Origin: Nostoc spongiaeforme FACHB-130
GTDB taxonomy: Bacteria > Cyanobacteriota > Cyanobacteriia > Cyanobacteriales > Nostocaceae
Assembly (NCBI RefSeq): GCF_014698475.1
Contig: NZ_JACJTB010000008.1
Location: 1-64,000 of the forward strand
DNA length: 64,000 nucleotides
Reading direction: 5' to 3'
The translations under genes were made by a program, and so were the position numbers. Shown here one piece after another: positions 19,190-29,130 of this stretch. Under the pieces are notes generated by a model, which was not told where the DNA came from, searched no databases, and worked only from the letters and a program-made list of their open reading frames with translations. Numbering within the stretch: position 1 is the first letter of the stretch; each line of letters begins with the position of its first letter.

Positions 19190-20573
19190 CACTCAAGTCA
19201 CGAGTCACCTGTTCTATATAGCGGGCGCTGACATATTCCATCACTACAGATTGCTGACGAAATCTGCTGGCGTTTGCTTCTTTTTCAATGAGCGATCGCC
19301 TTAATAATGATTCAATAACTTCCAGGATTTTTGACTCTGCTTCTGTGTCTCTTAAATCATTTTTGAGTTGTGCTAGAGATACATATTCACGGGTAATTGC
19401 CAGCCGATACATCACTTGTTTTTCTAGTTCTGACAAGCGGTTAAATTGCTGGTCTAAAAGTGTGCGAATATCTCCATAAACAGCGTTTGCTTCTCGAATT
19501 TCTCTTAAAAATTCTGTAACATTATTGCCAAATAAGTCATAAACTGTAGTACCTACTATCTTTAAAGCTAAAGGATTCCCAGAATATCTGGTGACTAATT
19601 CTGCTAACTGCTCATCTGTAAATTCTGTACATCCTTTATCTAGCAAAATTTCTCTAGCTTCTGCTAAATCCAAGCTAGATAACTGCAAAACTTTCACTGG
19701 CAGATTTTTGCCTTCTAAGGCTGCTACTTCTTTTGGTTTTTCTCGACTAGTGATTAACAAACAACTCTCATGGGCGGTTTCAGCCACTTTTTTAAAAAAG
19801 TAGCCATAGTTTTCATAACCCTTTTCATATTCGCCAGCACATTCTTGTGTTTTGCCTTCGCCACTGCGTAGCACCGATTCGACGTTATCTAAAATGACTA
19901 AGCATCGATGTTTTCGCAAAACATCAATTAGCGCCAGGATTTTGTTATTTTCCCGAATAATTTTGTTATTTTCACTATTTTCATTAATTTTTAAGTATTC
20001 TTCCGCATCTTTAGGTAAAAATCGCAAAAGTTGGTTGAGAATTTCTTCTAGGGGTGGTGCATTGCGGAGCGATCGCCAAATCAAATATTTAAACTCAGAC
20101 TTGATTTCTTGGGCAACTTTGGCAGCAATCACCGTCTTACCAATTCCACCTATACCTAAAACCGCTACTAACCGACACTGCACAGCCTGATCGCTGCCAA
20201 CTATCCATTCCTTTAAATCTGTAACATCTTCTTCTCTACCCTTAAAACCTTCGACATCAACAGCTTCACCCCAGTCATCTTTTGATGAAGTCAGGTTTTC
20301 TGGAATACCTTGGTACTGAGCATATAGCTTTTGTTTTAAATTATAAATTTTTTTATTACCACTGCCTTCTATACCTAATTTGCGGTAACTTTCTCCTAAT
20401 CTTTTTCTGACTGCGGGTTGCGAAATATTCAGCTTTTCCGCAATTTCTGCACCAGAATAATTTTTCAATGCTAATCGTAATGCCTCTAGTTCAGTTTTCG
20501 TTACATTATGTCTATTAGCAACATTTGTAATGAAATCATCAGGAAGCAGAGGCATATCTGCTGCGCTTGTCAT
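19152..20573 (-). CDS. HTH-NB-ARC ATPase, 5' part of a split WD40 protein
   Basis: Residues about 20-75 form a helix-turn-helix-like region (LKNYSGAEIAEKLNISQPAV). An NB-ARC STAND ATPase follows with Walker A GIGGIGKT, Walker B RCLVILDNVE and the GNPLALKI motif. Such proteins oligomerise on ligand binding and act as sensors, often with C-terminal WD40 repeats. The frame ends in 11 foreign residues after SEKK, caused by a one-base shortfall in an A10 run; restoring it gives one continuous protein of about 1218 residues. ATG 20573 is preferred (GGAG 10 bases upstream) over the GTG at 20591. Confidence 0.85.
   Translation of the reverse strand: MTSAADMPLLPDDFITNVANRHNVTKTELEALRLALKNYSGAEIAEKLNISQPAVRKRLGESYRKLGIEGSGNKKIYNLKQKLYAQYQGIPENLTSSKDDWGEAVDVEGFKGREEDVTDLKEWIVGSDQAVQCRLVAVLGIGGIGKTVIAAKVAQEIKSEFKYLIWRSLRNAPPLEEILNQLLRFLPKDAEEYLKINENSENNKIIRENNKILALIDVLRKHRCLVILDNVESVLRSGEGKTQECAGEYEKGYENYGYFFKKVAETAHESCLLITSREKPKEVAALEGKNLPVKVLQLSSLDLAEAREILLDKGCTEFTDEQLAELVTRYSGNPLALKIVGTTVYDLFGNNVTEFLREIREANAVYGDIRTLLDQQFNRLSELEKQVMYRLAITREYVSLAQLKNDLRDTEAESKILEVIESLLRRSLIEKEANASRFRQQSVVMEYVSARYIEQVTRDLSEKKNRSLLMPTL
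19180..19189 (-). other. A10 slippery tract at the frame break
   Basis: The coding strand reads gtg-A10-ccgg. With ten A the frame runs into LLMPTL and stops. With eleven A it reads EKKKPEFINAHPLIQ and continues into the WD40 repeats. Homopolymers of this length are known sites for transcriptional slippage and for replication errors. Confidence 0.85.
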
Positions 20574-20591
20574 CTCATCTAAGCTCCACAC

Positions 20592-21038
20592 AATATATTT
20601 AACTTATCAGTATGTGAGAACATTTTTTTATAGCACGCCTGCTAAATCGAAAAAAGACTCTACCAATACAGAATCGCTAGTAAATACACAATTGTATTAC
20701 TGGTTGATAGCTATCCTATTTCAGATTTTATCAATGTCAACTACATTTTTATCCGAAAAAATAAAAATTTAGCTGATTTTTTTCTCACCGAATGAGCTGT
20801 TTATAAAGATTTGTTGTATAAAAACCTACTACAAGTATAACTTTTTATATCTACGTGATATATATTAGATGCAAAATTTATACATAAGTTTACAGATACA
20901 AAGAAATCTTTAAGAAAAATTCTTTTTAAGAGCTTGCTTTTTTAATTGAGATGTGATTATCTTATGTACATAGAGGTATATGTGAGATATACAGATAAGT
21001 CACAACAACTAAACAGGCAACATCAGGGGGCAACAAAA
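20592..21038. other. Divergent AT-rich intergenic region
   Basis: About 450 bp between the NB-ARC gene (left) and the small-gene group (right). It is very AT-rich and has no gene that I can support; the open frames crossing it use TTG starts and lack familiar sequence. It must hold both promoters, but I cannot assign boxes with confidence. Confidence 0.5.
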
Positions 21039-21437
21039 ATGAACAGCTGCTCACGACTGTCAGACTTTATCAGAACTGCCAACTCCGTCAAAACCGTCTT
21101 GAAAATAGGAGAACCATCCCCAGAAACCTCTTCTATATTCAAACCTCAAGAAAGAGGTAGCCCAGAAATTGTCCTCAAGCCTAAACAATGGTGTGAAGTT
21201 GAGTTACCACTTGTCTTTTCTCACATGAGCATTTTACTCATCGAAACTTTATCGGAAACTCAACATGGCGAGTTAATGGTTACCAGCCGAAAAGTCAACC
21301 ACGAGACTGCTGTCAACTTGAAGAGTCACATGAGCCACCTCCACTATGTGAACCAAAAGCAACTACAAGAAATCCAGAAATTACACGATTACATTCTTGA
21401 AGCATGGATAGCTTATAGGCAGTCTCACAACCAATAA
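21039..21437 (+). CDS. Hypothetical protein, small-gene group
   Basis: A 132-residue soluble protein that I do not recognise. ATG 21039 is chosen because a strong AGGGGG ribosome-binding site lies 8 bases before it, whereas the longer frame would start at a TTG. The C-terminal half is helical (HYVNQKQLQEIQKLHDYILE). It is followed by a clear intrinsic terminator at 21561-21599. Confidence 0.65.
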   Translation: MNSCSRLSDFIRTANSVKTVLKIGEPSPETSSIFKPQERGSPEIVLKPKQWCEVELPLVFSHMSILLIETLSETQHGELMVTSRKVNHETAVNLKSHMSHLHYVNQKQLQEIQKLHDYILEAWIAYRQSHNQ

Positions 21438-21560
21438 TAATCCCCTCCATCGCCACAGCTATCACAAAGTCTAGAAGACTGGCAGCTTGGCGAGTTCATC
21501 AAGACAACTAAATATTTATTTCTCTAAAGAAATTTGGCTTTCGATAAATCAGAAGTTTAC

Positions 21561-21599
21561 AAGCCAGATATGTAACCAAAATTACGTATCTGGCTTTTT
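21561..21599 (+). terminator. Rho-independent terminator
   Basis: The stem agccagata / tatctggct, closed by a loop of about 16 bases, is followed directly by ttttt. It lies 125 bases after the stop at 21437, before the next small gene. Confidence 0.75.
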
Positions 21600-21630
21600 G
21601 CTTAGGTTTTTCTATCAAGAAGGAAATTCT

Positions 21631-21936
21631 ATGAGCAATCACAAACAGGATCAAGGGTCTCTCGTTCAACTCCCATCTGAAGACAGGAATAAAACTATGA
21701 AAACTAACCATCAAGAAAACCGCAATCCACTTTTAATCTTGACTGCCAGAGGATTGAAGTTATTTCTATGGACTTTGGCGGGTTTTGCGATCGCTTTTGT
21801 AGTGTTTCATATTTTCGGTGCGATCGCCATTGCCAATAGCCTGCTATCTTTTGATGTTTTGGTTTGGTTTATCCGGGGTGCAGCCTCGTTGTTTTGCTTA
21901 TTTGCGATCGCCATGATCATCGAGTCCTGGCGTTAA
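21631..21936 (+). CDS. Small membrane protein
   Basis: A 101-residue protein. The hydrophilic N-terminal half (SNHKQDQGSLVQLPSEDRNK) is followed by two membrane helices (LFLWTLAGFAIAFVVFHIFG and VWFIRGAASLFCLFAIAMII). ATG 21631 has AAGGAA 7 bases upstream; a longer frame without a ribosome site would translate the terminator. Function unknown. Confidence 0.65.
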   Translation: MSNHKQDQGSLVQLPSEDRNKTMKTNHQENRNPLLILTARGLKLFLWTLAGFAIAFVVFHIFGAIAIANSLLSFDVLVWFIRGAASLFCLFAIAMIIESWR

Positions 21937-21964
21937 TTCCAATTCTGGTGCTGTTTTACATATC

Positions 21965-21996
21965 GCCTTTGGCTTGGTTTTCATTTAGCCAAAGGC
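21965..21996 (+). other. Hairpin between two small membrane-protein genes
   Basis: A perfect 10-bp stem, gcctttggct / agccaaaggc, with a 12-base loop. No T run follows, so a simple terminator is unlikely; it may be a processing or stabilising element. The next gene's GGAGG lies 10 bases downstream. Confidence 0.55.
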
Positions 21997-22019
21997 TTCA
22001 CATTACGGAGGTCATATTT

Positions 22020-22199
22020 ATGTCCGATAACAATGGCTTCAAAGGTGACACACTCTCACCAATTTTAGTCATTTTAGTTGCAGGATCGATATCTCTGGCA
22101 ATTGTCAATAAAGAGAATCATCCGGCTTACTTTGACATCGTAAAAATTGCAATGGCTTATAGCTTTGGTTCCCACAAGTCCAAAGGCAAACCAAAATAG
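22020..22199 (+). CDS. Very small hypothetical protein with one hydrophobic segment
   Basis: A 59-residue protein with one membrane-like stretch (LSPILVILVAGSISLAIV) and a basic C-terminus (GSHKSKGKPK). ATG 22020 has a textbook GGAGG 8 bases upstream. It is 83 bases after the previous small membrane gene and probably on the same transcript. Function unknown. Confidence 0.6.
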   Translation: MSDNNGFKGDTLSPILVILVAGSISLAIVNKENHPAYFDIVKIAMAYSFGSHKSKGKPK

Positions 22200-22200
22200 T

Positions 22201-22303
22201 AATACCAAATTGAACAATGATTGCGACAAATGGATTGCTCAAAAGCTTACCAGTAGAAACTTTTTCAATCCAAAATCTAAAATCTAAAATCCAAAATGGT
22301 ATA
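22201..22303. repeat. Small inverted-end element, family A copy 1
   Basis: About 103 bp with ends (t)aatacca and tggtata(a), and internal blocks gattgctc-aaaagcttacc and aatccaaaatctaaaat. A second copy with the same block order lies at 44611-44700. No coding capacity; MITE-like. Confidence 0.7.
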
Positions 22304-22584
22304 AGCTTGAGGTAGGTTTAGAGAAGGGTTTTGTACCAGCATAGGTGGTCACTGAGCCTGTCGAAGTATGTTTGTGTGCAGAATGAAATATATTTAGCCT
22401 GCGTGATGCACCAAGCACACCACGCAGGCTTTGTTTATGTAGCCCCAGACTTCTAGTCTGATACCATTTCACGAAAAAAATGATACAAATTCATGGTTTT
22501 TTTATTCTTTCCCCTTGCCCCCTGCTCCCTGCCCCCCTGCGGTCTATTTGTATCAAACTTAAAGTGAAACAGTATGAGGGGTAA
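22304..22584. other. Gene-free stretch with repeats
   Basis: Between element 22201-22303 and the next gene. It contains a gcctgcgtg / cacgcaggc hairpin (about 22398-22429, aaggct-free), low-complexity ccctgccccc tracts and the dispersed motif actgagcctgtcgaagta. The C-rich tracts are typical of Nostocales intergenic repeats. Confidence 0.45.
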
Positions 22585-23256
22585 TTATCTAGACTGACTC
22601 TTCTCGCTACCAATATTATCAGTAGTAGAAGAATTGGTATTTGATGTGCCGTTGGGTTGATCTGAGCTTTGAGGTTCGACAGTTTTAGACGTATTAGTTT
22701 GATTCCCATCCCCAGAATTGTTAGTACTATCTTTGCGAGGAGTGGTTTGTGTTTCTGAATTGGATGGCTGTTGAGATGGAACGGTGATATTAATATCTGG
22801 TTGAGCAGGTATATTGACTGGTGGCACTTGCTGTTGAGGAACTACAATAGGTACTTCTCTGGTTCTTTCAATAATTGTGGTTTGTTGTGGTTGGGGGGCT
22901 GTAAGCTCACTGCTAGGTGAAGGAGTTACGACTGGTTGAGTTTCTTTAATTACTGTTTCTCTGGGTTGATTAAAGTACCAAAATGCACCAACAATTAAGC
23001 CAACTAAAGATGTGAGTAAAATTCCTAATAATAAGCCACGAGAGGCATTTTCATCATCACGGGCAGCTAAGTTAGCTTGTTGGTAATTACGCTCAATTTC
23101 TCTACCGTTGGCGTAACCGTTACTGTAAGAACTGACATTGTTGTTAACACTTTCACTGGTGCGGGTCACGTTGGTGTGAGTGTTACCGTAATTATCGGTG
23201 TAAGATTGTTGTTTAGTTTCGCTGTTATAAGTTTCGCGATCGCCTGAATTTGTCAT
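22585..23256 (-). CDS. Single-pass membrane protein with Pro/Ser/Thr/Gln-rich domain
   Basis: A 223-residue protein. The N-terminal about 70 residues are polar (many Asn, Ser, Tyr). One membrane helix follows (GLLLGILLTSLVGLIVGAFW), then a C-terminal region of low complexity, rich in Pro, Gln, Ser, Thr and Asn. With no cleavable signal the C-terminal part is probably outside. I do not recognise a family; a cell-envelope or surface role is plausible. Confidence 0.75.
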   Translation of the reverse strand: MTNSGDRETYNSETKQQSYTDNYGNTHTNVTRTSESVNNNVSSYSNGYANGREIERNYQQANLAARDDENASRGLLLGILLTSLVGLIVGAFWYFNQPRETVIKETQPVVTPSPSSELTAPQPQQTTIIERTREVPIVVPQQQVPPVNIPAQPDINITVPSQQPSNSETQTTPRKDSTNNSGDGNQTNTSKTVEPQSSDQPNGTSNTNSSTTDNIGSEKSQSR

Positions 23257-23565
23257 AATATTAATTACACTCCTAAAATATCGGTTGACAAAGCTAAACC
23301 CTTGCTAAAAAAGCAATTGCCATAATAATCTGCAAAGAACTTCTAAAAATTTAGTTCTTTTTTTTACTTGGCTTTTAATGATATTCAGCATACATTCTGT
23401 AATTACATCGACGGTTCTATCTAGAGTCGGGAGTTTATCATCTGCCAAAAGAATGAGTATGAGGGAGATATATGCGGTTATTAGCTGTTACTTCAAAATG
23501 GTCAAGCTTGCTGACAGGCGATCGCGCATACTAAAAAATAGTCAATTAGCACACACATTAAATAG
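23257..23565. other. Divergent intergenic region, no supported gene
   Basis: About 310 bp between two divergent genes. A 67-codon frame (from 23378) overlaps the tocopherol cyclase start and has no recognisable sequence. Promoters of both neighbours must lie here. Confidence 0.5.
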
Positions 23566-24651
<1,086 letters not shown>

Positions 24652-24683
24652 AACTACTGCTATTATATTTATGCTTCGTAGTT

Positions 24684-24757
24684 GGGGCTGTAGCTCAGTT
24701 GGATAGAGCGAGCGCCTCCTAAGCGCTAGGTCGTGCGTTCGAGACGCACCAGTCCCG
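24684..24757 (+). tRNA. tRNA-Arg (anticodon CCU)
   Basis: A complete cloverleaf: acceptor GGGGCTG / CAGTCCC, D-stem GCTC / GAGC, anticodon stem AGCGC / GCGCT around loop CTCCTAA (anticodon CCT), T-stem GTGCG / CGCAC with TTCGAGA loop, and discriminator G. CCA is not encoded. It reads AGG codons. Confidence 0.95.
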
Positions 24758-24993
24758 TCGTTGTATCAAAGTAAAGTTCAACAAATTTGGTCAGCAGTTT
24801 TTACGGAATATTCCGAATTTGTGTGAATTTAACTCTTAAGTACCTGCTGATTGGTTTTATGTCCAAATCGGTAGGCATAAACAGCAAATTCCTGGGACAA
24901 AACAGGGTAGATTTGCTAAAAATCTGCTACTCTAACTTATACTTTTAGCTTATTCAGAGAATATACGTCTTAGTCACACGAAATCATAGAGCC

Positions 24994-25590
24994 TTGAAGA
25001 ACAATTTTTTGTTTACAGGTAAATCTTTTCGGTTTATGGTTCTTACCTTACCGATATTAATTTGGTTCGGTTACAAAGAAATTCAAAAACAAACTCAGCC
25101 ACCTCAAGCAGTATTGGTATTGGGTGGTTCAACCAAAAAATTAGAAAGGGAGAAATTTACTGCGGAGTTTGTACGTAAGCATCCAAAGTTACCCATCTGG
25201 ATTACGGGTGGAAGTCCACCTAGAACAACTCGCAGTGTATTTGTCAAGGCTGGTGTTGATCCCAAGCGATTACACTTGGATTATGAAGCGGTAGATACAG
25301 TTACTAATTTTACCAGCTTAGTAGATGATTTGAAAGCCAAGGGGATAAAAAGAGTTTATTTGATTACGTCTGATTTCCACATGCGTCGTGCTTCGGTTAT
25401 TGGTGAGATCATCTTAGGTAGCCGAGGAATTGACTTTCAGCCAGTTTCTGTTCCTTCAAAATCGCCGCCGGAACCAATAGAAAAATCAATCCGTGATGGA
25501 GCTAGAGCGTTAATGTGGGTAGCAACTGGTTACACAGGTGCGAATGATCCTAGCAAGGGTGGTAAATCCAGAATTGAGAGTAGAAGATAA
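24994..25590 (+). CDS. DUF218 / YdcF-like protein
   Basis: A 198-residue protein with one N-terminal membrane helix (MVLTLPILIWFGY) and a DUF218 domain (AVLVLGGSTKKLER, PIWITGGSPP, VYLITSDFHMRRASVI). The family includes ElyC and SanA and is linked to envelope maintenance. The listed start is a TTG; an ATG at 25036, at the edge of the membrane helix, is the alternative. The domain is on the periplasmic side if the helix is a signal anchor. Confidence 0.75.
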   Translation: MKNNFLFTGKSFRFMVLTLPILIWFGYKEIQKQTQPPQAVLVLGGSTKKLEREKFTAEFVRKHPKLPIWITGGSPPRTTRSVFVKAGVDPKRLHLDYEAVDTVTNFTSLVDDLKAKGIKRVYLITSDFHMRRASVIGEIILGSRGIDFQPVSVPSKSPPEPIEKSIRDGARALMWVATGYTGANDPSKGGKSRIESRR

Positions 25591-25646
25591 AAAGTAAAAG
25601 AGCAAAAATCTATTTTTTACTTTTTACTTTTTACTTTGTTACTTGC

Positions 25647-25940
25647 CTATGCAGCCATTTCTTGTACTAGTACAAAGGGCTGTACAATTAGAGTATTAAA
25701 GCGTTTTTGCCGATCGCCATTCCATATTCCCACTTGGTCTACGGAAGGTTTAGTAATTAATTGCTCATCAATCCACTGTTGTACAGATTGGGTGTTATCA
25801 TTAGCGATCGCTTCTCCTACATCTAACAAACTTAGCCCTTGTGCTACCAAAATCACTGCATCACGCTGCACATGGGGAATTAGCCAGTCCCATTCCGCCT
25901 CGTCTAAACCTTCTGTTAACTCTGCTCTTAAATCTGACAT
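25647..25940 (-). CDS. DUF2288 family protein
   Basis: A 97-residue protein matching the DUF2288 pattern: AEWDWLIPHVQRDAVILVAQ, LDVGEAIANDN, an SVQQWIDEQLITKPS block and the end FNTLIVQPFVLVQE. Small, soluble, of unknown function. It faces the YdcF-like gene; the T-rich direct repeats tttttactttttac (25615-25635) lie between them. Confidence 0.8.
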   Translation of the reverse strand: MSDLRAELTEGLDEAEWDWLIPHVQRDAVILVAQGLSLLDVGEAIANDNTQSVQQWIDEQLITKPSVDQVGIWNGDRQKRFNTLIVQPFVLVQEMAA

Positions 25941-26274
25941 GATTGCACGTTCATCTTGATATACATTTGATTTTACATGAGAGGTTAGGGGCTAGGGTCT
26001 GGGGGATATATAGGCATCCTATTTTAGATATTAATCAGAGAGATAAGGGAGACACGGGAGACAAGGTAGATAAACGTTGGTAAATCATTTAGGTTAATTA
26101 TCTACAGCTTCGCACAGATAAAATTCATGCCCATAACTAAGATTTCTAACTACAGATAGATGTCAATTTATCATCATCAATTATTGACAGTTATTCTTAA
26201 TTCTTATACTATTGAAGAAATTAGTTGCAAAATATTTGCAACTTTTTTTGTGCCATTTTTGTGATTTTAAGGTG
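25941..26274. other. Intergenic region before the iron-uptake group
   Basis: No gene. It contains an octamer-type repeat (ggagacacgggagacaagg, about 26047). The last 120 bases are AT-rich (atttatcatcatcaattattgacag) and are the likely promoter region of the multicopper oxidase; a Fur site is possible there but not clear enough to call. Confidence 0.45.
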
Positions 26275-27300
26275 ATGCCCAACAACTTCGTTCTGGGTAA
26301 AGAGCAACTATTCAGCCGTCGTCAACTGCTGAAACTGGGAATATGCGGTGCTGGGTTTGCTGGTACTGCGGCACTTTGGCATAATCTGAATGCACAAAGC
26401 AAGTCGATAGTCAAAGTCCCGCCGTTGGAAATAGCAGCAACAAACCAAGCTGTCAATCCTATGCAGATGCTACGAAATTTCGATTATGGCGTAGTCAAGC
26501 AGGAGAACGGACGGACTGTTAGAGAATTTCAGTTAACTGCGGGGACTTCTGTCATTCAGCTTAATAGTGCTGTTTCCTATAACGTTTGGGATTTAAATGG
26601 TCGTATTCCAGGGCCGACGTTACGGGCGAAGCAAGGCGAACGTGTACGGATACTATTTCTCAATAAGGCGGGACATTCTCACTCTCTACATTTTCATGGT
26701 GTTCATCCCGCAGAGATGGATGGTGTTCGTCCAGTCAGTAATGGTAGTGCAGCTATTTATGAGTTTGATGCAGAACCTTATGGGGTTCACTTATACCACT
26801 GCCATATTGCACCAGTCACTCGTCATATTGCCAAGGGTTTGTATGGGATGTTTATTATTGATCCTCCCACGCCGCGCCCCCCGGCTGATGAAATGGTGTT
26901 AGTCATGGCTGGATATGATGTCAATGATGACAGCCACAATGAATATTATGCTTTTAACGGATTACCGCATCACTTCATGGATAATCCCATCCCAATTTAT
27001 CAGAATCAATTGATTCGTTTGTATGTTCTTAACATCATTGAATATGATCCGGCAGTGACTTTTCACTTACACGCCAACTTCTTTGATGTGTACCGCAGTG
27101 GAATGACGATGACTCCCAGTGAGAAGACTGATGTGATTACGATGGGTGTTGCAGAAAGGCACATTTTAGAATTTGCTTTCCGCTATCCAGGTAAGTATAT
27201 GTTTCATCCGCATCAAGATGCGATCGCGGAAAATGGTTGTATGGGTCAATTTGAAGTAATTGCTGATAAATCTTCGCAAACTAATCGCAAAAGTTCTTAA
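26275..27300 (+). CDS. Two-domain multicopper oxidase, Tat-exported
   Basis: A 341-residue periplasmic copper oxidase. The N-terminus has a twin-arginine signal (SRRQLLKLGICGAGFAG). Copper-ligand motifs are SHSLHFHGVHP, LYHCHIAPVTRHIAKGLYG (type 1 Cys-His), FHLHANFFDVY and MFHPHQDAIAENGCMG. The length suits two cupredoxin domains, as in small laccases and NirK-like proteins. ATG 26275 has AAGG just upstream; the longer TTG frame places 21 odd residues before the Tat signal. The neighbours (lipoprotein, ferritin-like protein, FTR1) suggest a ferroxidase role like Fet3 with Ftr1; nitrite reductase is less likely in this setting. Confidence 0.85.
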   Translation: MPNNFVLGKEQLFSRRQLLKLGICGAGFAGTAALWHNLNAQSKSIVKVPPLEIAATNQAVNPMQMLRNFDYGVVKQENGRTVREFQLTAGTSVIQLNSAVSYNVWDLNGRIPGPTLRAKQGERVRILFLNKAGHSHSLHFHGVHPAEMDGVRPVSNGSAAIYEFDAEPYGVHLYHCHIAPVTRHIAKGLYGMFIIDPPTPRPPADEMVLVMAGYDVNDDSHNEYYAFNGLPHHFMDNPIPIYQNQLIRLYVLNIIEYDPAVTFHLHANFFDVYRSGMTMTPSEKTDVITMGVAERHILEFAFRYPGKYMFHPHQDAIAENGCMGQFEVIADKSSQTNRKSS

Positions 27301-27491
27301 CTAAATTCAACGAGTGAATTTACTTCAAATCAACAACAAATAGTAATGTTAGTAGCTTTCTATCTCAAATATATTGAAAAAAACATTAAAATACATGCAA
27401 AATTTTAATCAGTAGTTGCTAAAGTATTGCATTAGCTGGAAAATGAGCATAGCCAAATCTACGACACTAAGTCATACAAGCTGTTAAAAAC

Positions 27492-28532
27492 ATGAAAAAA
27501 TTTAAATACTTTTGTTTAACTATTGCTACTGCTGCAATTGTCAGCCTGAGTGCTTGTAACAACACTCCAACCGCAGAAAATCCCTCTGCGCCAGCAGCTA
27601 CTTCACCATCAACAGCCCAAGTCACAGAAGCGACAACTCATAGCGGTCATGGTGGCAAAGCAAAAATTAATATTAATACAGCGATATTGTCAGAATTAGA
27701 TAAATTTGAAGCAAAATTAGGTGTACCAGCTTTATCAAACAAAATTCAGGCTAGTCGTCCTTATGCAAGTCCAGAAGATTTAGTGACTAAAAAAGTAATT
27801 ACGCAAGAACAGTTCGACCAAATTAAAGACCAAGTAACGGTTCAGGAAGTTGTGTTAACAGGTGAAGCCAAAGATGTTGATTACATGACCAAGTTAGGCT
27901 TAATGAAAGGACACCTGTTAGTCGCCCAAGAATTGTTAGACAAAAACCTGCCAAAACAAGCCGAACCTCATATTGGACACCCAGTTGAGGAAATTTACGT
28001 GGATGTCGAAGAGCAACTAAATGAACGCAAAGTTAAAGAATTCAAGACAACTTTGGTGAGTTTGCAAGATTTGGTCAAATCAAATCCCAAGAATGCCAAA
28101 GTTAAAACCAATTTTACCGCTTCTGTGGAATCTGTAGATGGTGCGATCGCGGTTTTACCAGAAGCGCAACGTAACAAACCGGGATTTGTACTTCAGGTAA
28201 TTAATGGCTTGTTAGATGCAGCTAACTCTGAATATGGAGCAGCGATCGCAGATGGTAAAATAGCCGCAGCCATTGAATATCAGGACTCTCGTGGCTTTGT
28301 GGTTTATGCCGATGACTTATATAAAGGTATTTCTAGCCAAATAGCCCAAAGCAGTCCTGATGCACAAAAAGCAATAGAAGCTAGTTTCAGTGACTTGGTA
28401 AAAGTTTGGCCTAGCGCCGTTCCTCCTGCTAAACCAGTGAAAACCCCCGTGGAAGTGACTCAGTTAATCAAAACCATTGAGCAAAACTCTCAAAAAATCA
28501 TTGATAAATCAAGTACACAAGCACAGCGATAG
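27492..28532 (+). CDS. Helix-hairpin-helix lipoprotein, EfeO-like
   Basis: A 346-residue lipoprotein: signal peptide with lipobox LSAC (Cys about residue 22), a low-complexity Pro/Ala/Ser/Thr linker ending in a HSGHGG metal-binding-like stretch, a ComEA-type helix-hairpin-helix segment (ININTAILSELDKFEAKLGV), then a helical domain with MKGHLLVAQELL and GHPVEEIY. The HxxE pattern recalls imelysin/EfeO domains that bind iron in the periplasm, but the match is weak. Its place between a multicopper oxidase and FTR1 supports an iron-handling role. Confidence 0.65.
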   Translation: MKKFKYFCLTIATAAIVSLSACNNTPTAENPSAPAATSPSTAQVTEATTHSGHGGKAKININTAILSELDKFEAKLGVPALSNKIQASRPYASPEDLVTKKVITQEQFDQIKDQVTVQEVVLTGEAKDVDYMTKLGLMKGHLLVAQELLDKNLPKQAEPHIGHPVEEIYVDVEEQLNERKVKEFKTTLVSLQDLVKSNPKNAKVKTNFTASVESVDGAIAVLPEAQRNKPGFVLQVINGLLDAANSEYGAAIADGKIAAAIEYQDSRGFVVYADDLYKGISSQIAQSSPDAQKAIEASFSDLVKVWPSAVPPAKPVKTPVEVTQLIKTIEQNSQKIIDKSSTQAQR

Positions 28533-28684
28533 ACTCTAAACTAACAAAAAAGTAGAGAGTCAAACGTTTAAAATAAGTGAGCCATGAGCAAATAATTAGA
28601 TATGAAACGTAAAAGTTTCCTGTGCTTCATTCCTAATTAATGACTCATCCGGCTCCATTTATATATTGCTGAACTTAACAACTG

Positions 28685-29119
28685 ATGCAAGAACTCGACC
28701 AAACTAAGACTATAGAACTCCTCAACACCATAATGGAATTTGAGTTAGCAGGAGTAGTACGCTACACACATTATTCCTTGATGGTGACTGGCCCGAATCG
28801 TATTCCCATTGTGGCTTTTTTTAAAGCCCAAGCCAGTGAATCTTTACTTCATGCTCAACAAGTCGGAGAAATTCTCACAGGTTTAGATGGACATCCCACC
28901 CTGAGAATTGCCCCAATGGAAGAAACTTATAAGCATTCTGTCAAAGACATTTTGGCAGAAAGCTTATCTCATGAAAAGAAAGCATTGGAATTGTACAAAA
29001 ATCTCCTAGATACTGTCAGCAATGCTAGTGTCTATTTAGAAGAATTTGCTCGTGGCATGATTGGACAAGAAGAACTGCATAATCTCGAATTGAAAAAAAT
29101 GCTGCGAGATTTTAGCTAA
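28685..29119 (+). CDS. Ferritin-like diiron protein (bacterioferritin type)
   Basis: A 144-residue four-helix protein with diiron-site motifs of the ferritin superfamily: FELAGVVRYTHY in helix 1, ESLLHAQQ in helix 2, SHEKKALELY in helix 3 and GQEELHNLE in helix 4. It probably stores or buffers iron in the cytoplasm, next to the permease FTR1 encoded 140 bases downstream. The residues needed for haem between subunits cannot be judged. Confidence 0.85.
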   Translation: MQELDQTKTIELLNTIMEFELAGVVRYTHYSLMVTGPNRIPIVAFFKAQASESLLHAQQVGEILTGLDGHPTLRIAPMEETYKHSVKDILAESLSHEKKALELYKNLLDTVSNASVYLEEFARGMIGQEELHNLELKKMLRDFS

Positions 29120-29130
29120 TAGTCATTAGT

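Noticed and set aside
26275-27300. Calling the multicopper oxidase a nitrite reductase (NirK)
   Set aside because: Copper motifs alone are compatible, but the iron-uptake neighbours and absence of other denitrification genes favour a ferroxidase-type role.
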